In this document: in pieces, positions 1 to 8,124 of the stretch
Numbering within the stretch: the first letter of the stretch is position 1
Layout: each line of letters opens with the position of its first letter
Source: Olsenella uli
GTDB lineage: Bacteria > Actinomycetota > Coriobacteriia > Coriobacteriales > Atopobiaceae
Reading direction: 5' to 3'
Assembly: GCF_901212675.1 (NCBI RefSeq)
Contig: NZ_CAAKOQ010000043.1
Coordinates: 1 to 43,752, forward strand
Length of the DNA: 43,752 nucleotides
Position numbers and translations under genes: made by a program
Notes under the pieces: generated by a model
Told to the model about the DNA's origin: nothing
The model's database searches: none
Seen by the model: only the letters and a program-made list of their open reading frames with translations

Positions 1-277
1 GTTGGCGGTCGCGCGTTGGCGGTCGCGCGTCGGCTTTGGCGCGGGGGGCACAGGGCGAAGCTTGGGGCTGGCGTGTGGCGCGCCTTGGGTGCGTCTCCAC
101 AATTGAGCTGTTTACCTCTGTCTTCTCCACGAGTTGAACACCAATGGTCAGCGAATAGTGGCCATATGGCCGCAAATTGCCGCGATATAAGCGCATTGAG
201 CCGTTTGCGGACAACTACCTACTGTCCACGGAAAAACTCGCGGTGTGGGTACGGCAGCGTGCCACCAGGCTCCTATC
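1..277. other. Leading non-coding stretch upstream of the dehydrogenase
   Basis: No convincing gene is seen here. The first ~20 bases contain a short tandem duplication (GTTGGCGGTCGCGC twice). From about 100 to 260 the base composition is clearly less GC-rich than the genes that follow, and a perfect 12-bp palindrome GGCCATATGGCC lies at 160-171. The drop in GC and the sudden start of dehydrogenase homology at about 310 suggest that unrelated sequence has been joined to the 5' end of the next gene. Confidence 0.5.
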
Positions 278-1018
278 ATGTCGAGTCGCAGGGTGTCCGG
301 CCACTCGGAGGCGGGGACGGGCCCCAAGGGCGCGGCCAAGCTCATCGACGAGGGCGGCGGCCACGTGGTGCTGCTGGCCCGTCACGAGGAGAAGGGCAAG
401 GAGGCCCTCGACAAGCTCGGCGACGAGGGCAGCCGCTTCTACAAGCTCGACGTCTCCAACGCCACCAAGGCCCGCGAGACCGTCGACAAGATCTTCGAGG
501 AGGTACCGGGCGTCAACATCCTGATCAACTGCGCCGGCGTCATCTCCACGAAGAAGTTCGACGAGATCGACGACGCCGAGTGGCGCCGCACCATCGACAT
601 CAACCTCACGGGCACCTTCACGATGATGAGCGCCGTGTACCCGCACTTCAAGGCGGCCCACGCCGGCTCGATCGTGAACGTCTCGTCCGTGGCCGGCAAG
701 ATCGGCGGCGGCCTTCTGGGCGCCGCGGCCTACGCCAGCTCCAAGGCCGGCGTGAACGGCCTCACCAAGGCTGTGGCCAAGGAGGGCGGCAAGTTCGGCA
801 TCCGCACCAATGCCGTCTGCCCGTCGCTCACCCTCACGGACATGACCTCGATCCTGTCCGACGAGAACTCCAAGCGCATCATCGCCGGCATTCCCCTGGG
901 CCGCGCCGCGCAGGCGAGCGAGCCGGCGCAGATGGTGCTGTTCTTCGCGTCTGACGCCGCCTCCTTCGTGAATGGCGAGATTGGCGACTGCGACGGCGGC
1001 ATCGTGCTGGACGGCTAG
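278..1018 (+). CDS. Short-chain dehydrogenase/reductase, degenerate 5' end
   Basis: An SDR-family NAD(P)-dependent oxidoreductase, 246 residues if read from the ATG at 278. The core is intact: an NCAG motif near residue 84, the catalytic Ser in VNVSS near 136, and Tyr152 and Lys156 in YASSK, with a C-terminal GEIGDCDGG segment. The N-terminus is odd. Family members begin with a hydrophobic strand and TGxxxGIG. Here the first ~20 residues read MSSRRVSGHSEAGTGPKG, with no proper first strand and a glycine motif one residue too long. No good ribosome site is visible. A 5' truncation or rearrangement that damaged cofactor binding is likely, so it may be a pseudogene. Position before a 2-keto-3-deoxygluconate permease suggests a former KduD-like or uronate-related role, which is inference. 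Confidence 0.6.
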   Translation: MSSRRVSGHSEAGTGPKGAAKLIDEGGGHVVLLARHEEKGKEALDKLGDEGSRFYKLDVSNATKARETVDKIFEEVPGVNILINCAGVISTKKFDEIDDAEWRRTIDINLTGTFTMMSAVYPHFKAAHAGSIVNVSSVAGKIGGGLLGAAAYASSKAGVNGLTKAVAKEGGKFGIRTNAVCPSLTLTDMTSILSDENSKRIIAGIPLGRAAQASEPAQMVLFFASDAASFVNGEIGDCDGGIVLDG

Positions 1019-1225
1019 GCTGACAGCCTTGCCGCTTCGGGCCTGCACCCTCGCTTCGCTTCGAGCCTGCGAAAATCTCCGCTTCGCGAGGGCGGAGGCC
1101 CTTCGCTTATCCGTGGCCTAGCCGGCGGCACGAGAGCCGTCGCGGGCCATCGGGTCGCTGGGCTTCCTTGATGTTGTGCGAGGTCTTGCTTGATGCGGGG
1201 ATTCACTACGAGAAAGTGGGTTTGT

Positions 1226-2215
1226 ATGAGTGATGCTGCTGTGGCTGGGGAGAAGGAGCCGTTCTTCAAGCTCTCTAAGATTCCCGGCGCCAACATTCTG
1301 ATTCCGTTGCTTCTGGGCTGTCTGCTCAACACGCTGTTCCCTGACCTGTTCAAGACGCTGGGCAGCTTCACGCTGGGCATGACGCAGCAGGGCGCGAGCC
1401 CGCTCGTGGGCGCCTTCCTGCTCATCGTGGGCACCACCATCTCGTTCAAGAGCGCGCCCGCCGCGGCCGCGCGCGGTGCGATCATCATCATCGCCAAGCA
1501 GGTCGTGGTCATCGTCGTGGCCCTGCTCGTGCTGTACCTGTGGGGTGATAACCTCTTCGGCCTCTCCGCGATGGTGATCCTCGCCGCCTGCACCGGCGCC
1601 AACAACGCCATGTACGCCGGCCTCATGGGTGACATGGGCTCCGAGGTCGAGCGCGGCGCCGTGGCCATCACGACCCTCGTCGTGGGCCCGCCCGTCACGA
1701 TGGTCGTGCTGGGCGCCGCCGGCCAGGCCCCCATCGGCTGGACGCTCGTAGGCGCCATCCTGCCCATCGTCGTGGGCATCATCCTCGGCAACGTCTTCCC
1801 GAGCTTCAAGCGCATGATGGCCCCCGCCCTTGGCGGCATCGTCGTCCTTGTGTTCTTCGCCATGGGCTCCACGATGACGTTTGGCCAGCTCATCGCTGCC
1901 GGCGCTCCGGGCATCCTGCTTGGCGTGCTGTGCTCGGTCGTCTTTGCCATCCCGGTCATCTTCGCCGATCGCCTCACGGGCGGCTCGGGCGTTGCCGGTG
2001 CCGCCATCTCCAGCTGCGCTGGCGCCAACGTGGCCACGCCTGCCGCCATGGCGACGGTCAACGAGGCCGCCTTCGGCGGTGCCGTGCTTGCCACCGCCAC
2101 CGCGCAGGTCGCCGCGTGCGCCATCGTGACGGCCATCCTGACCCCGCTCGTGACCGCTTGGGTGTACAAGAACTTCAACGCCAAGCCGGGCACAGCTGTG
2201 AAGGCCAAGGCGTAG
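1226..2215 (+). CDS. kdgT: 2-keto-3-deoxygluconate permease (KdgT family)
   Basis: A 329-residue polytopic membrane protein, close to the ~327 residues usual for KdgT. It takes up 2-keto-3-deoxygluconate, an intermediate of pectin and uronate breakdown, by cation symport (family knowledge). The sequence shows about ten hydrophobic segments and the family-typical stretches CTGANNAMYAGLMG near residues 130-145 and SSCAGANVATPAAM near the C-terminal third. The start at 1226 is chosen because homology begins just after it; its ribosome site is weak, and an upstream in-frame ATG at 1190 would add 12 unremarkable residues. It follows the SDR by 207 bases containing repeated TTCGCTTCG-type motifs and is followed by a strong terminator. 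Confidence 0.85.
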   Translation: MSDAAVAGEKEPFFKLSKIPGANILIPLLLGCLLNTLFPDLFKTLGSFTLGMTQQGASPLVGAFLLIVGTTISFKSAPAAAARGAIIIIAKQVVVIVVALLVLYLWGDNLFGLSAMVILAACTGANNAMYAGLMGDMGSEVERGAVAITTLVVGPPVTMVVLGAAGQAPIGWTLVGAILPIVVGIILGNVFPSFKRMMAPALGGIVVLVFFAMGSTMTFGQLIAAGAPGILLGVLCSVVFAIPVIFADRLTGGSGVAGAAISSCAGANVATPAAMATVNEAAFGGAVLATATAQVAACAIVTAILTPLVTAWVYKNFNAKPGTAVKAKA

Positions 2216-2265
2216 GCCCCGTCGGTCGCATCCCCGCTTGCGTTTCAGCTCGCCTGTCCCATCTT

Positions 2266-2299
2266 GAGCCGCGCGCCTCTCTGGTGCGCGGCTCTTTTT
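2266..2299 (+). terminator. Rho-independent terminator after kdgT
   Basis: A 9-bp perfect stem GAGCCGCGC (2266-2274) / GCGCGGCTC (2286-2294) is followed directly by five T (2295-2299). It lies 50 bases after the kdgT stop and closes the transport unit. Confidence 0.87.
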
Positions 2300-2651
2300 G
2301 TGATAAGGCAGCGTTCGGCGATGCCCAGTCCACATTGGTTTTCCGGTTGTTGGTCACGAGAGGCGATTTACTGGTTATTACTTGCTACTCCCCGGCCGGT
2401 CTTTCGCCTTCCGCGGTCCGTGGGGGGGGCGAAAATGCGGCGGCCGGGGCCCTTCCTCACGGTCAATGGCCGGCGTGCGCCTCCTTTGGGCCTGTGTGCC
2501 GGGCGGGAGGTGCAGGGTAAGTCGCCGTGCGTGACCACTTGGGCGAAAACTGGGAGTTCGGGTGGTTGTCGAAGACGCCGAAGCTGGCGTCGCGGGGCCA
2601 CGAAGCGCTCGAGGCGTGCCTCCTTCCCGTAGGCGCACGTGTGGAGGATGG
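2300..2651. other. Intergenic stretch, no gene seen
   Basis: This part of the 761-bp spacer shows no reading frame with recognisable protein features on either strand. It contains TCCACATTGGTTTTC at 2329-2343, a 15-mer that recurs at 38709-38723, and a run of eight G near 2425. A patch of lower GC at about 2335-2395 could hold a promoter on either strand, but no clear -35/-10 pair was found. Confidence 0.45.
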
Positions 2652-2765
2652 GTATGCGCACGGAAGACAGGCATGCGCGCGGAAGGCGGGCGTGCGTGCG
2701 GGGAGCGGGCATGCGTGCGGTGGGCGGGAATGCGCGCGGAAGACAGGCATGCGTGCGGGGAGCGG
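2652..2765. repeat. 19-bp tandem repeat array, six units
   Basis: Six units in perfect 19-bp register start at 2652, 2671, 2690, 2709, 2728 and 2747, followed by a decaying seventh. The consensus is approximately GCATGCGYGCGGAAGRCGG; units 2-6 differ at only a few positions. Each unit carries GCATGC- or GCGTGC-type alternating purine/pyrimidine sequence. The array is non-coding and lies about 90 bases upstream of the candidate ygeX promoter. Confidence 0.85.
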
Positions 2766-2854
2766 GCGTGCGCGAAGCCGGCCCGCGCGCCCTACCGCTC
2801 GCGGGCGTAAACGCAACGCTCGCAGAGCGCCGCCAAGGTCGCGGAACTTATGAC

Positions 2855-2927
2855 TTGCGCACCCGTGCGCCCTGCTGTACAAATGGGATAACAAACTTTT
2901 TGTTTGGTAAGCGAACAGTAAGTTTGT
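2855..2927 (+). promoter_or_regulatory. Candidate promoter and operator region for the ygeX operon
   Basis: TTGCGC (2855-2860) and TACAAA (2878-2883) are separated by exactly 17 bases, a plausible sigma-70-type pair. Immediately downstream, ACAAAC (2891-2896) is mirrored by GTTTG (2902-2906) and again by GTTTGT (2922-2927) in a clearly AT-rich patch, which suggests a regulator site over or just after the start point. The predicted leader to the ygeX start is about 170 bases. No known riboswitch class was recognised in it. Confidence 0.45.
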
Positions 2928-3060
2928 CTGCTTGGAAACGCCCGGGACATACGCGTGACACACAGGCCGCGCAAGGTATCGGGTGTGCCGGGCACGCGCC
3001 TCGGGCGGCGGGGACCTGTCCGGGGCAAACGCAGGACGTCGAGCGAAGGAGGTCGCGCAC

Positions 3061-4272
3061 GTGAGCGAGAAGATCGAGTGGGTCGCCAACAAGATGCCGA
3101 GGAGTGACGACGCCAACCTGTCGGTCATGAGCCTCGAGAACGTCAGCAAGGCGCAGGCGTTCCACCGGGGGTTTCCCCAGTACGCGGTGACGCCGCTCGC
3201 CAGGCTTGACGGCATGGCCGCCCGACTTGGCCTCGGCGGCCTCTTCGTCAAGGACGAGAGCTACCGCTTTGGCCTCAACGCCTTCAAGGTGCTGGGCGGC
3301 TCGTTTGCCATGGCGCGCTACATCGCCGAGGAAATGGGCAAGGACGTCTCCGAGATGACCTACGACTACCTCACGAGCGACCAGTTCCGCTCCGACTTCG
3401 GCCAGGCCACCTTCTTCACGGCCACTGACGGCAACCACGGCCGCGGCGTCGCTTGGGCGGCAAACAAGCTACACCAGAAGGCCGTCGTGCACATGCCCAA
3501 GGGCTCTACGCAGACGCGGTTCGACAACATCGCCAAGGAGGGCGCCAAGGTCACGATCGAGGACGTCAACTACGACGACTGTGTGCGCATGGCCGCCGCT
3601 GAGGCCGCCGAGACCGAGCACGGCGTGATCGTGCAGGACACCGCCTGGGACGGCTACGAGAAGATCCCGTCCTGGATCATGCAGGGCTACGGCACCATGG
3701 CCGCCGAGGCCGCAGAGCAGCTGCGCGCCCTCGAGGTCTCGCGCCCCACGCACGTGTTCGTGCAGGCCGGCGTGGGCTCGCTCGCAAGCGCCATGGTGGG
3801 CTACTTCGCGAACCTCTTCCCCACGTGCCCGCCCAAGTTCATCATCATGGAGGCCTCCGCGGCCGACTGCCTCTACCAGGGCGCAAAAGCAGCCGACGGG
3901 GCGCCGCGCATCGTGGGCGGCGACCTCCAGACCATCATGGCCGGTCTTGCCTGCGGCGAGCCCAACACCATCGGCTGGGACATCCTGCGCAACCACGCCG
4001 ACGCCTTCGCGAGCTGCCCGGACTGGGTCTCCGCCAAGGGCATGCGCATGCTCGCCGCGCCCGTCAAGGGCGACCCGGCGGTTGTCTCGGGCGAGTCCGG
4101 CGCCGTGGGCATGGGCGTCATCTCCAACATCATGACCGAGCCCGAGTACGCGGACTTCCGTGACGCGCTCGGACTCGACAAGAACTCCCAGGTCCTCATG
4201 TTCTCGACCGAGGGAGACACCGACCCAGACCGCTACCGCGAGATTGTCTGGGGCGGCGGCTACGCCGAGTAG
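3061..4272 (+). CDS. ygeX: Diaminopropionate ammonia-lyase (YgeX)
   Basis: A PLP enzyme of 403 residues (E. coli YgeX is ~398) that converts 2,3-diaminopropionate to pyruvate and two ammonia via 2-aminoacrylate (family knowledge). The PLP-binding lysine is Lys76 in FGLNAFKVLGG, and the fold-type II signature TDGNHGRGVAWAA and a glycine-rich phosphate loop (QAGVGSLASAM) are both present. The GTG start at 3061 is chosen because AGGAGG lies 7-13 bases upstream; an in-frame start at 2983 would add a low-quality N-terminus. It heads a run ygeX-ygeY-ygeW-carbamate kinase-mocA-hyuA-ridA. In E. coli the same genes cluster in the yge/yqe region linked to purine and hydantoin-type catabolism. RidA downstream fits the need to remove aminoacrylate. 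Confidence 0.93.
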   Translation: MSEKIEWVANKMPRSDDANLSVMSLENVSKAQAFHRGFPQYAVTPLARLDGMAARLGLGGLFVKDESYRFGLNAFKVLGGSFAMARYIAEEMGKDVSEMTYDYLTSDQFRSDFGQATFFTATDGNHGRGVAWAANKLHQKAVVHMPKGSTQTRFDNIAKEGAKVTIEDVNYDDCVRMAAAEAAETEHGVIVQDTAWDGYEKIPSWIMQGYGTMAAEAAEQLRALEVSRPTHVFVQAGVGSLASAMVGYFANLFPTCPPKFIIMEASAADCLYQGAKAADGAPRIVGGDLQTIMAGLACGEPNTIGWDILRNHADAFASCPDWVSAKGMRMLAAPVKGDPAVVSGESGAVGMGVISNIMTEPEYADFRDALGLDKNSQVLMFSTEGDTDPDRYREIVWGGGYAE

Positions 4273-4377
4273 CAGCGGCGCCTTGCGACGGCAGGCGGCT
4301 TCGCCGAGTGGCGGCGCGCCGTCTACCTGCACCTCATTTCCACCTCACGTATAAGGCCATCGAACGAAAGGGCAGAC

Positions 4378-5787
4378 ATGGCTAAGGAACTGAACTACGA
4401 CCTCATCAAGCAGGCGGCGGAGGGCTACCGCAAGGACATGACCAAGTTCCTGCGCGCCATGATCAGCCACCCGTCCGAGAGCGCCGAGGAGGGCGAGGTC
4501 ATCGCCTGCATCAAGGCCGAGATGGAGCGCCTTGGCTTTGACGAGGTCACGGTCGACGGTCTGGGCAACGTCATCGGCTACGTGGGTGACGGCGACAAGA
4601 TCATCGCGCTCGACGGCCACACCGATACGGTGGGCATCGGCAACCGCGACAACTGGACGCACGACCCCTACGAGGGCTACGAGGACGATGAGGTCATCTA
4701 CGGCCGCGGCGGCTCCGACCAGGAGGGCGGCGTGTGCTCGGCCGTCTACGCTGCCAAGATGATGAAGGACCTTGACCTCATCCCCGAGGGCTACAAGGTC
4801 ATGGTCGTCGGCTCGGTCCAGGAGGAGGACTGCGACGGCATGTGCTGGCAGTACATCGTCAACAAGGACTTCGGCGGCCCGGAGGCGGCGCGCGACAAGA
4901 TTGCCTTCGTGATCTCGACCGAGCCCACCGACGGCGGCGTCTACCGCGGCCACCGCGGCCGCATGGAGATCCGCGTCGACGTGCGTGGTGTCTCCTGCCA
5001 TGGCTCTGCCCCCGAGCGCGGCGACAATGCCATCTACAAGATGGCCGACATCATCGCCGACGTGCGCGCCCTCAACAACAACGGCTGCACTGAGTCCACG
5101 GCCATCAAGGGCCTCGTCAAGATGCTCGACCCGAAGTACAACCCCGACCACTACGAGGATGCCCGCTTCCTGGGCCGCGGTACCTGCACCGTATCGCAGG
5201 TCTACTTTACGAGCCCGAGCCGCTGCGCCGTGGCCGACTCGTGCGCCATCTCCATCGACCGCCGCATGACCGCCGGCGAGACCTACGAGAGCTGCCTCGA
5301 GGAGGTTCGCAACCTGCCGGCCGTCAAGAAGTATGGCGACGACGTCAAGGTCTCCATGTACATGTACGACCGTCCCAGCTGGACGGGCGAGGTCTACGAG
5401 ACCGAGGCCTACTTCCCGACGTGGATCAACAGGGAGAGCGCGCCGCACGTGAAGGCGCTCGTCGACGCGCACAAGGCGCTCTTCGGCGACAAGCGCATCG
5501 GCTGCGCGCAGTCCATGGACAAGCGCGAGGGCAGACCCCTGTGCGACAAGTGGACGTTCTCGACCAACTGCGTGGCCATCCAGGGCCGCTATGGCATCCC
5601 GTGCGTGGGCTTTGGCCCCGGCGCCGAGAGCCAGGCGCACGCGCCCAACGAGATCACCTACAAGGACGACCTCGTGACCTGCGCCGCGCTCTACACCGCC
5701 GCGCTCAACCTCTACGACGGCACCGGCGCGAGCGACGAGGACGCCACCGAGTTCCGCGCATCGCTTACCGACAACGACATCAAGTAA
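4378..5787 (+). CDS. ygeY: YgeY family M20-type metallo-hydrolase
   Basis: A 469-residue M20-family amidohydrolase/peptidase of the YgeY (selenium-metabolism-associated hydrolase) type. Visible zinc ligands and catalytic residues are His81 and Asp83 in DGHTDT, Asp114 in GGSDQEGG, the Glu149-Glu150 pair in QEED, a central EPTDGGVYRGHRG segment and a C-terminal GAESQAHAPNE with a ligand His. It is longer than E. coli YgeY (about 403). The additional length seems to be in the N-terminal half of the dimerisation region and at the C-terminus. Family members sit beside ygeX and ygeW, and are thought to release diaminopropionate or a related product from a ureido/amide precursor; the exact substrate is inference. 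It lies 105 bases after ygeX. Confidence 0.88.
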   Translation: MAKELNYDLIKQAAEGYRKDMTKFLRAMISHPSESAEEGEVIACIKAEMERLGFDEVTVDGLGNVIGYVGDGDKIIALDGHTDTVGIGNRDNWTHDPYEGYEDDEVIYGRGGSDQEGGVCSAVYAAKMMKDLDLIPEGYKVMVVGSVQEEDCDGMCWQYIVNKDFGGPEAARDKIAFVISTEPTDGGVYRGHRGRMEIRVDVRGVSCHGSAPERGDNAIYKMADIIADVRALNNNGCTESTAIKGLVKMLDPKYNPDHYEDARFLGRGTCTVSQVYFTSPSRCAVADSCAISIDRRMTAGETYESCLEEVRNLPAVKKYGDDVKVSMYMYDRPSWTGEVYETEAYFPTWINRESAPHVKALVDAHKALFGDKRIGCAQSMDKREGRPLCDKWTFSTNCVAIQGRYGIPCVGFGPGAESQAHAPNEITYKDDLVTCAALYTAALNLYDGTGASDEDATEFRASLTDNDIK

Positions 5788-5971
5788 CGTCGCTGCCGCT
5801 GCGCGGCGGCCGGGCGCCTCGCCTTGGCGCTTGGGCCTCGGCTCGCGTACCGCCGTACGCCTCGCCTTGCCCTCGCGCCAATCCGAGGCAAGGCCGCCGC
5901 TCGCTGACGTGACAGCTACCTGCGATTTCATGATTCTTGCCTTTTGGGGACTGACGAGGAGAGGACCACAC

Positions 5972-7171
5972 ATGAGCGACTTCCAGAGTTACCTCGACCA
6001 GCTTGCCGGCCTTGACTTCTCCGGCATGTACGGCGACGACTTCCTGCACACCTGGGACAAGACCACCGACGAGCTGCGCGCCATGTACGCCGTGGCGGGG
6101 GCGCTGCGCAACCTCCGCGAGCGCAACATCAGCCCGCGCATCTTCGACTCGGGTCTCGCGGTGTCGCTGTTCCGTGACAACTCCACGCGCACCCGCTTCT
6201 CCTTCGCGAGCGGCACCAACCTTCTGGGCATGCAGCTCCAGGACCTCGACGAGGGCAAGAGTCAGATCGCGCACGGCGAGACGGTGCGCGAGACGGCCAC
6301 GATGATCTCGTTCATGGCCGACGTCATCGGCATCCGCGACGACAAGTACATCGGCGAGGGTGACGCCTACATGGCCGAGGTCGCCCGCTCGGTTGACGAG
6401 GCCTTCCACGACGGCGTGCTCGACCACCGTCCCACCCTCGTGAGCCTCCAGTCCGACTCCGACCACCCCACGCAGTCCTCGGCCGACATGCTCTACCTCA
6501 TCAACGAGTTTGGCGGCATCGAGAACCTTAAGGGCAAGAAGGTGGCCGTGACCTGGGCCTACTCGCCCTCCTACGGCAAGCCCCTTTCCTGCCCGCAGTC
6601 GCTCATCACGCTGCTGCCGCGCTTTGGCATGGACGTGACGCTCGCGCACCCCGAGGGCTACGACCTCATGCCAGAGCTCGTCGAGAAGGCAAAGGGCTAT
6701 GCCGCCGAGACCGGCGCCACCTTTGCGCAGGCCAACACCATGGCCGAGGCCTTCGAGGGCGCCGACATCGTGATTCCCAAGAGCTGGGCTCCCTATGCCG
6801 CCATGGAGCGGCGCACCAAGCTCTACGCGGCTGGTGACGACGAGGGCATCAACAAGCTCGAGAAGGAGCTGCTCGCCCAGAACGCCACGCACATGGGCTG
6901 GTGCTCCACGCGCGAGCTCATGGAGAAGACCGCCAAGGGCCAGGACACCATCTACATGCACCCGCTGCCCGCCGACATCGCCGGCGTCTCCTGCGAGCAC
7001 GGCGAGGTCATGGCCGACGTCTTCGAGGATCACCGCATCGGCATGTACAAGGAGGCCTCCTACAAGCCCTACGCCGTGGCGGCCATGATCTTCCTGCAGA
7101 AGGTCAAGGACCCCGTGGCCACCCTCAAGGCGCTCGAGGAGCGCGGCCGCGCCCGCTGGAACCAGGCCTAG
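5972..7171 (+). CDS. ygeW: YgeW family carbamoyltransferase
   Basis: A 399-residue member of the aspartate/ornithine carbamoyltransferase superfamily, near the E. coli YgeW length of ~396. The carbamoyl-phosphate loop STRT is at residues 71-74, HPTQ at 165-168 and HPLP at 330-333. Family members are 'unknown substrate' carbamoyltransferases found with ygeX and ygeY; they probably act in the phosphorolytic direction, yielding carbamoyl phosphate (inference). The start at 5972 has GAGGAGAGG about 8 bases upstream, while the longer in-frame start at 5831 begins in spacer-like sequence. The spacer 5788-5971 carries GC-rich hairpin-forming repeats. Carbamate kinase begins three bases after the stop, which links the reaction to ATP formation. 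Confidence 0.92.
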   Translation: MSDFQSYLDQLAGLDFSGMYGDDFLHTWDKTTDELRAMYAVAGALRNLRERNISPRIFDSGLAVSLFRDNSTRTRFSFASGTNLLGMQLQDLDEGKSQIAHGETVRETATMISFMADVIGIRDDKYIGEGDAYMAEVARSVDEAFHDGVLDHRPTLVSLQSDSDHPTQSSADMLYLINEFGGIENLKGKKVAVTWAYSPSYGKPLSCPQSLITLLPRFGMDVTLAHPEGYDLMPELVEKAKGYAAETGATFAQANTMAEAFEGADIVIPKSWAPYAAMERRTKLYAAGDDEGINKLEKELLAQNATHMGWCSTRELMEKTAKGQDTIYMHPLPADIAGVSCEHGEVMADVFEDHRIGMYKEASYKPYAVAAMIFLQKVKDPVATLKALEERGRARWNQA

Positions 7172-7174
7172 GCC

Positions 7175-8116
7175 ATGGCGAGGAGAATCGTCGTCGCCCT
7201 GGGCGGCAACGCCCTCGGCAAGAACCTGCCCGAGCAGATGCGGGCGGTGCGCGTCACGGCGCGCGCCATCGTCGACCTCATCGAGCAGGGAAACGAGGTC
7301 ATCGTCGTGCACGGCAACGGGCCGCAAGTGGGCATGATCGCCAATGCGATGACCGAGCTCACGCGAAGCGACCCCGAGCGCTACATCCCCTGCCCGCTGT
7401 CGGTGTGCGGGGCCATGAGCCAGGGCTACATCGGCTATGACCTGCAGAACGCGCTGCGCGAGGAGATGGAGCGGCGCGGCATCGCGAAGGGCGTGGCCAC
7501 GGTGCTCACCCAGGTGGAGGTCGACCCGGACGACCCCGCCTTCGAGACGCCCACCAAGCCCATCGGCTCGTTCATGACCGAGTCCGAGGCCGAGACGCTT
7601 CGCCACGAGCGCGACTACGAGTTCATGCACGACGAGCGCCAGGGGTATCGCCGCGTGGTGGCAAGCCCGCTGCCCCAGCGCATCGTCGAGCTCGACACGA
7701 TCAGCTCGCTCGTCGAGGCCGACCACGTGGTCATCGCCTGCGGTGGCGGCGGCATCCCGGTGGTGCCCACCGGCAACCACCACCTCAAGGGCGCGGCCGC
7801 CGTCATCGACAAGGACTTCGCCGCCGAGCTCCTGGCCGAGTCGCTCGATGCCGACTACCTCGTGATTCTCACGGCGGTGGAGCGTGTGGCCGTGCGCTTC
7901 GGCAAGCCCGACGAGCAGTGGCTCGACACGCTCACGCCCGCGCGGGCACACGAGCTGGCCGAGGCGGGGGAGTTCGGCAAGGGCTCGATGGAGCCCAAGG
8001 TGCTCGCGGCGGCCAAGTTCGCCGAGAGCAAGCCGGGCCGCTCGGCGCTGATTACCCTGCTCGAGAAGGCCCGCGACGGCCTCGAGGGCCACACGGGCAC
8101 CACGGTGCGGGCATAA
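7175..8116 (+). CDS. arcC: Carbamate kinase
   Basis: A 313-residue amino-acid-kinase family protein (E. coli YqeA/ArcC ~300-310) that transfers the phosphoryl group of carbamoyl phosphate to ADP, giving ATP, ammonia and CO2. Motifs: ALGGNALGKN at the N-terminus, VVHGNGPQVG near residue 45, VIACGGGGIPV near 190, and AAVIDKDFAAELLA near 210 for nucleotide binding. It starts three bases after ygeW and is almost certainly translationally coupled to it. Its placement after a carbamoyltransferase rather than beside arginine deiminase genes marks it as the YqeA-type enzyme of this cluster. Confidence 0.93.
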   Translation: MARRIVVALGGNALGKNLPEQMRAVRVTARAIVDLIEQGNEVIVVHGNGPQVGMIANAMTELTRSDPERYIPCPLSVCGAMSQGYIGYDLQNALREEMERRGIAKGVATVLTQVEVDPDDPAFETPTKPIGSFMTESEAETLRHERDYEFMHDERQGYRRVVASPLPQRIVELDTISSLVEADHVVIACGGGGIPVVPTGNHHLKGAAAVIDKDFAAELLAESLDADYLVILTAVERVAVRFGKPDEQWLDTLTPARAHELAEAGEFGKGSMEPKVLAAAKFAESKPGRSALITLLEKARDGLEGHTGTTVRA

Positions 8117-8124
8117 TAGGCCCC

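Noticed and set aside
2652..2765. CRISPR-like array
   Set aside because: Units are 19 bp and directly adjacent, with no unique spacers, and no cas genes are nearby.
3469..4332. Minus-strand frame opposite ygeX
   Set aside because: Composition is typical of an antisense shadow, and the opposite strand encodes a complete, well-conserved enzyme.
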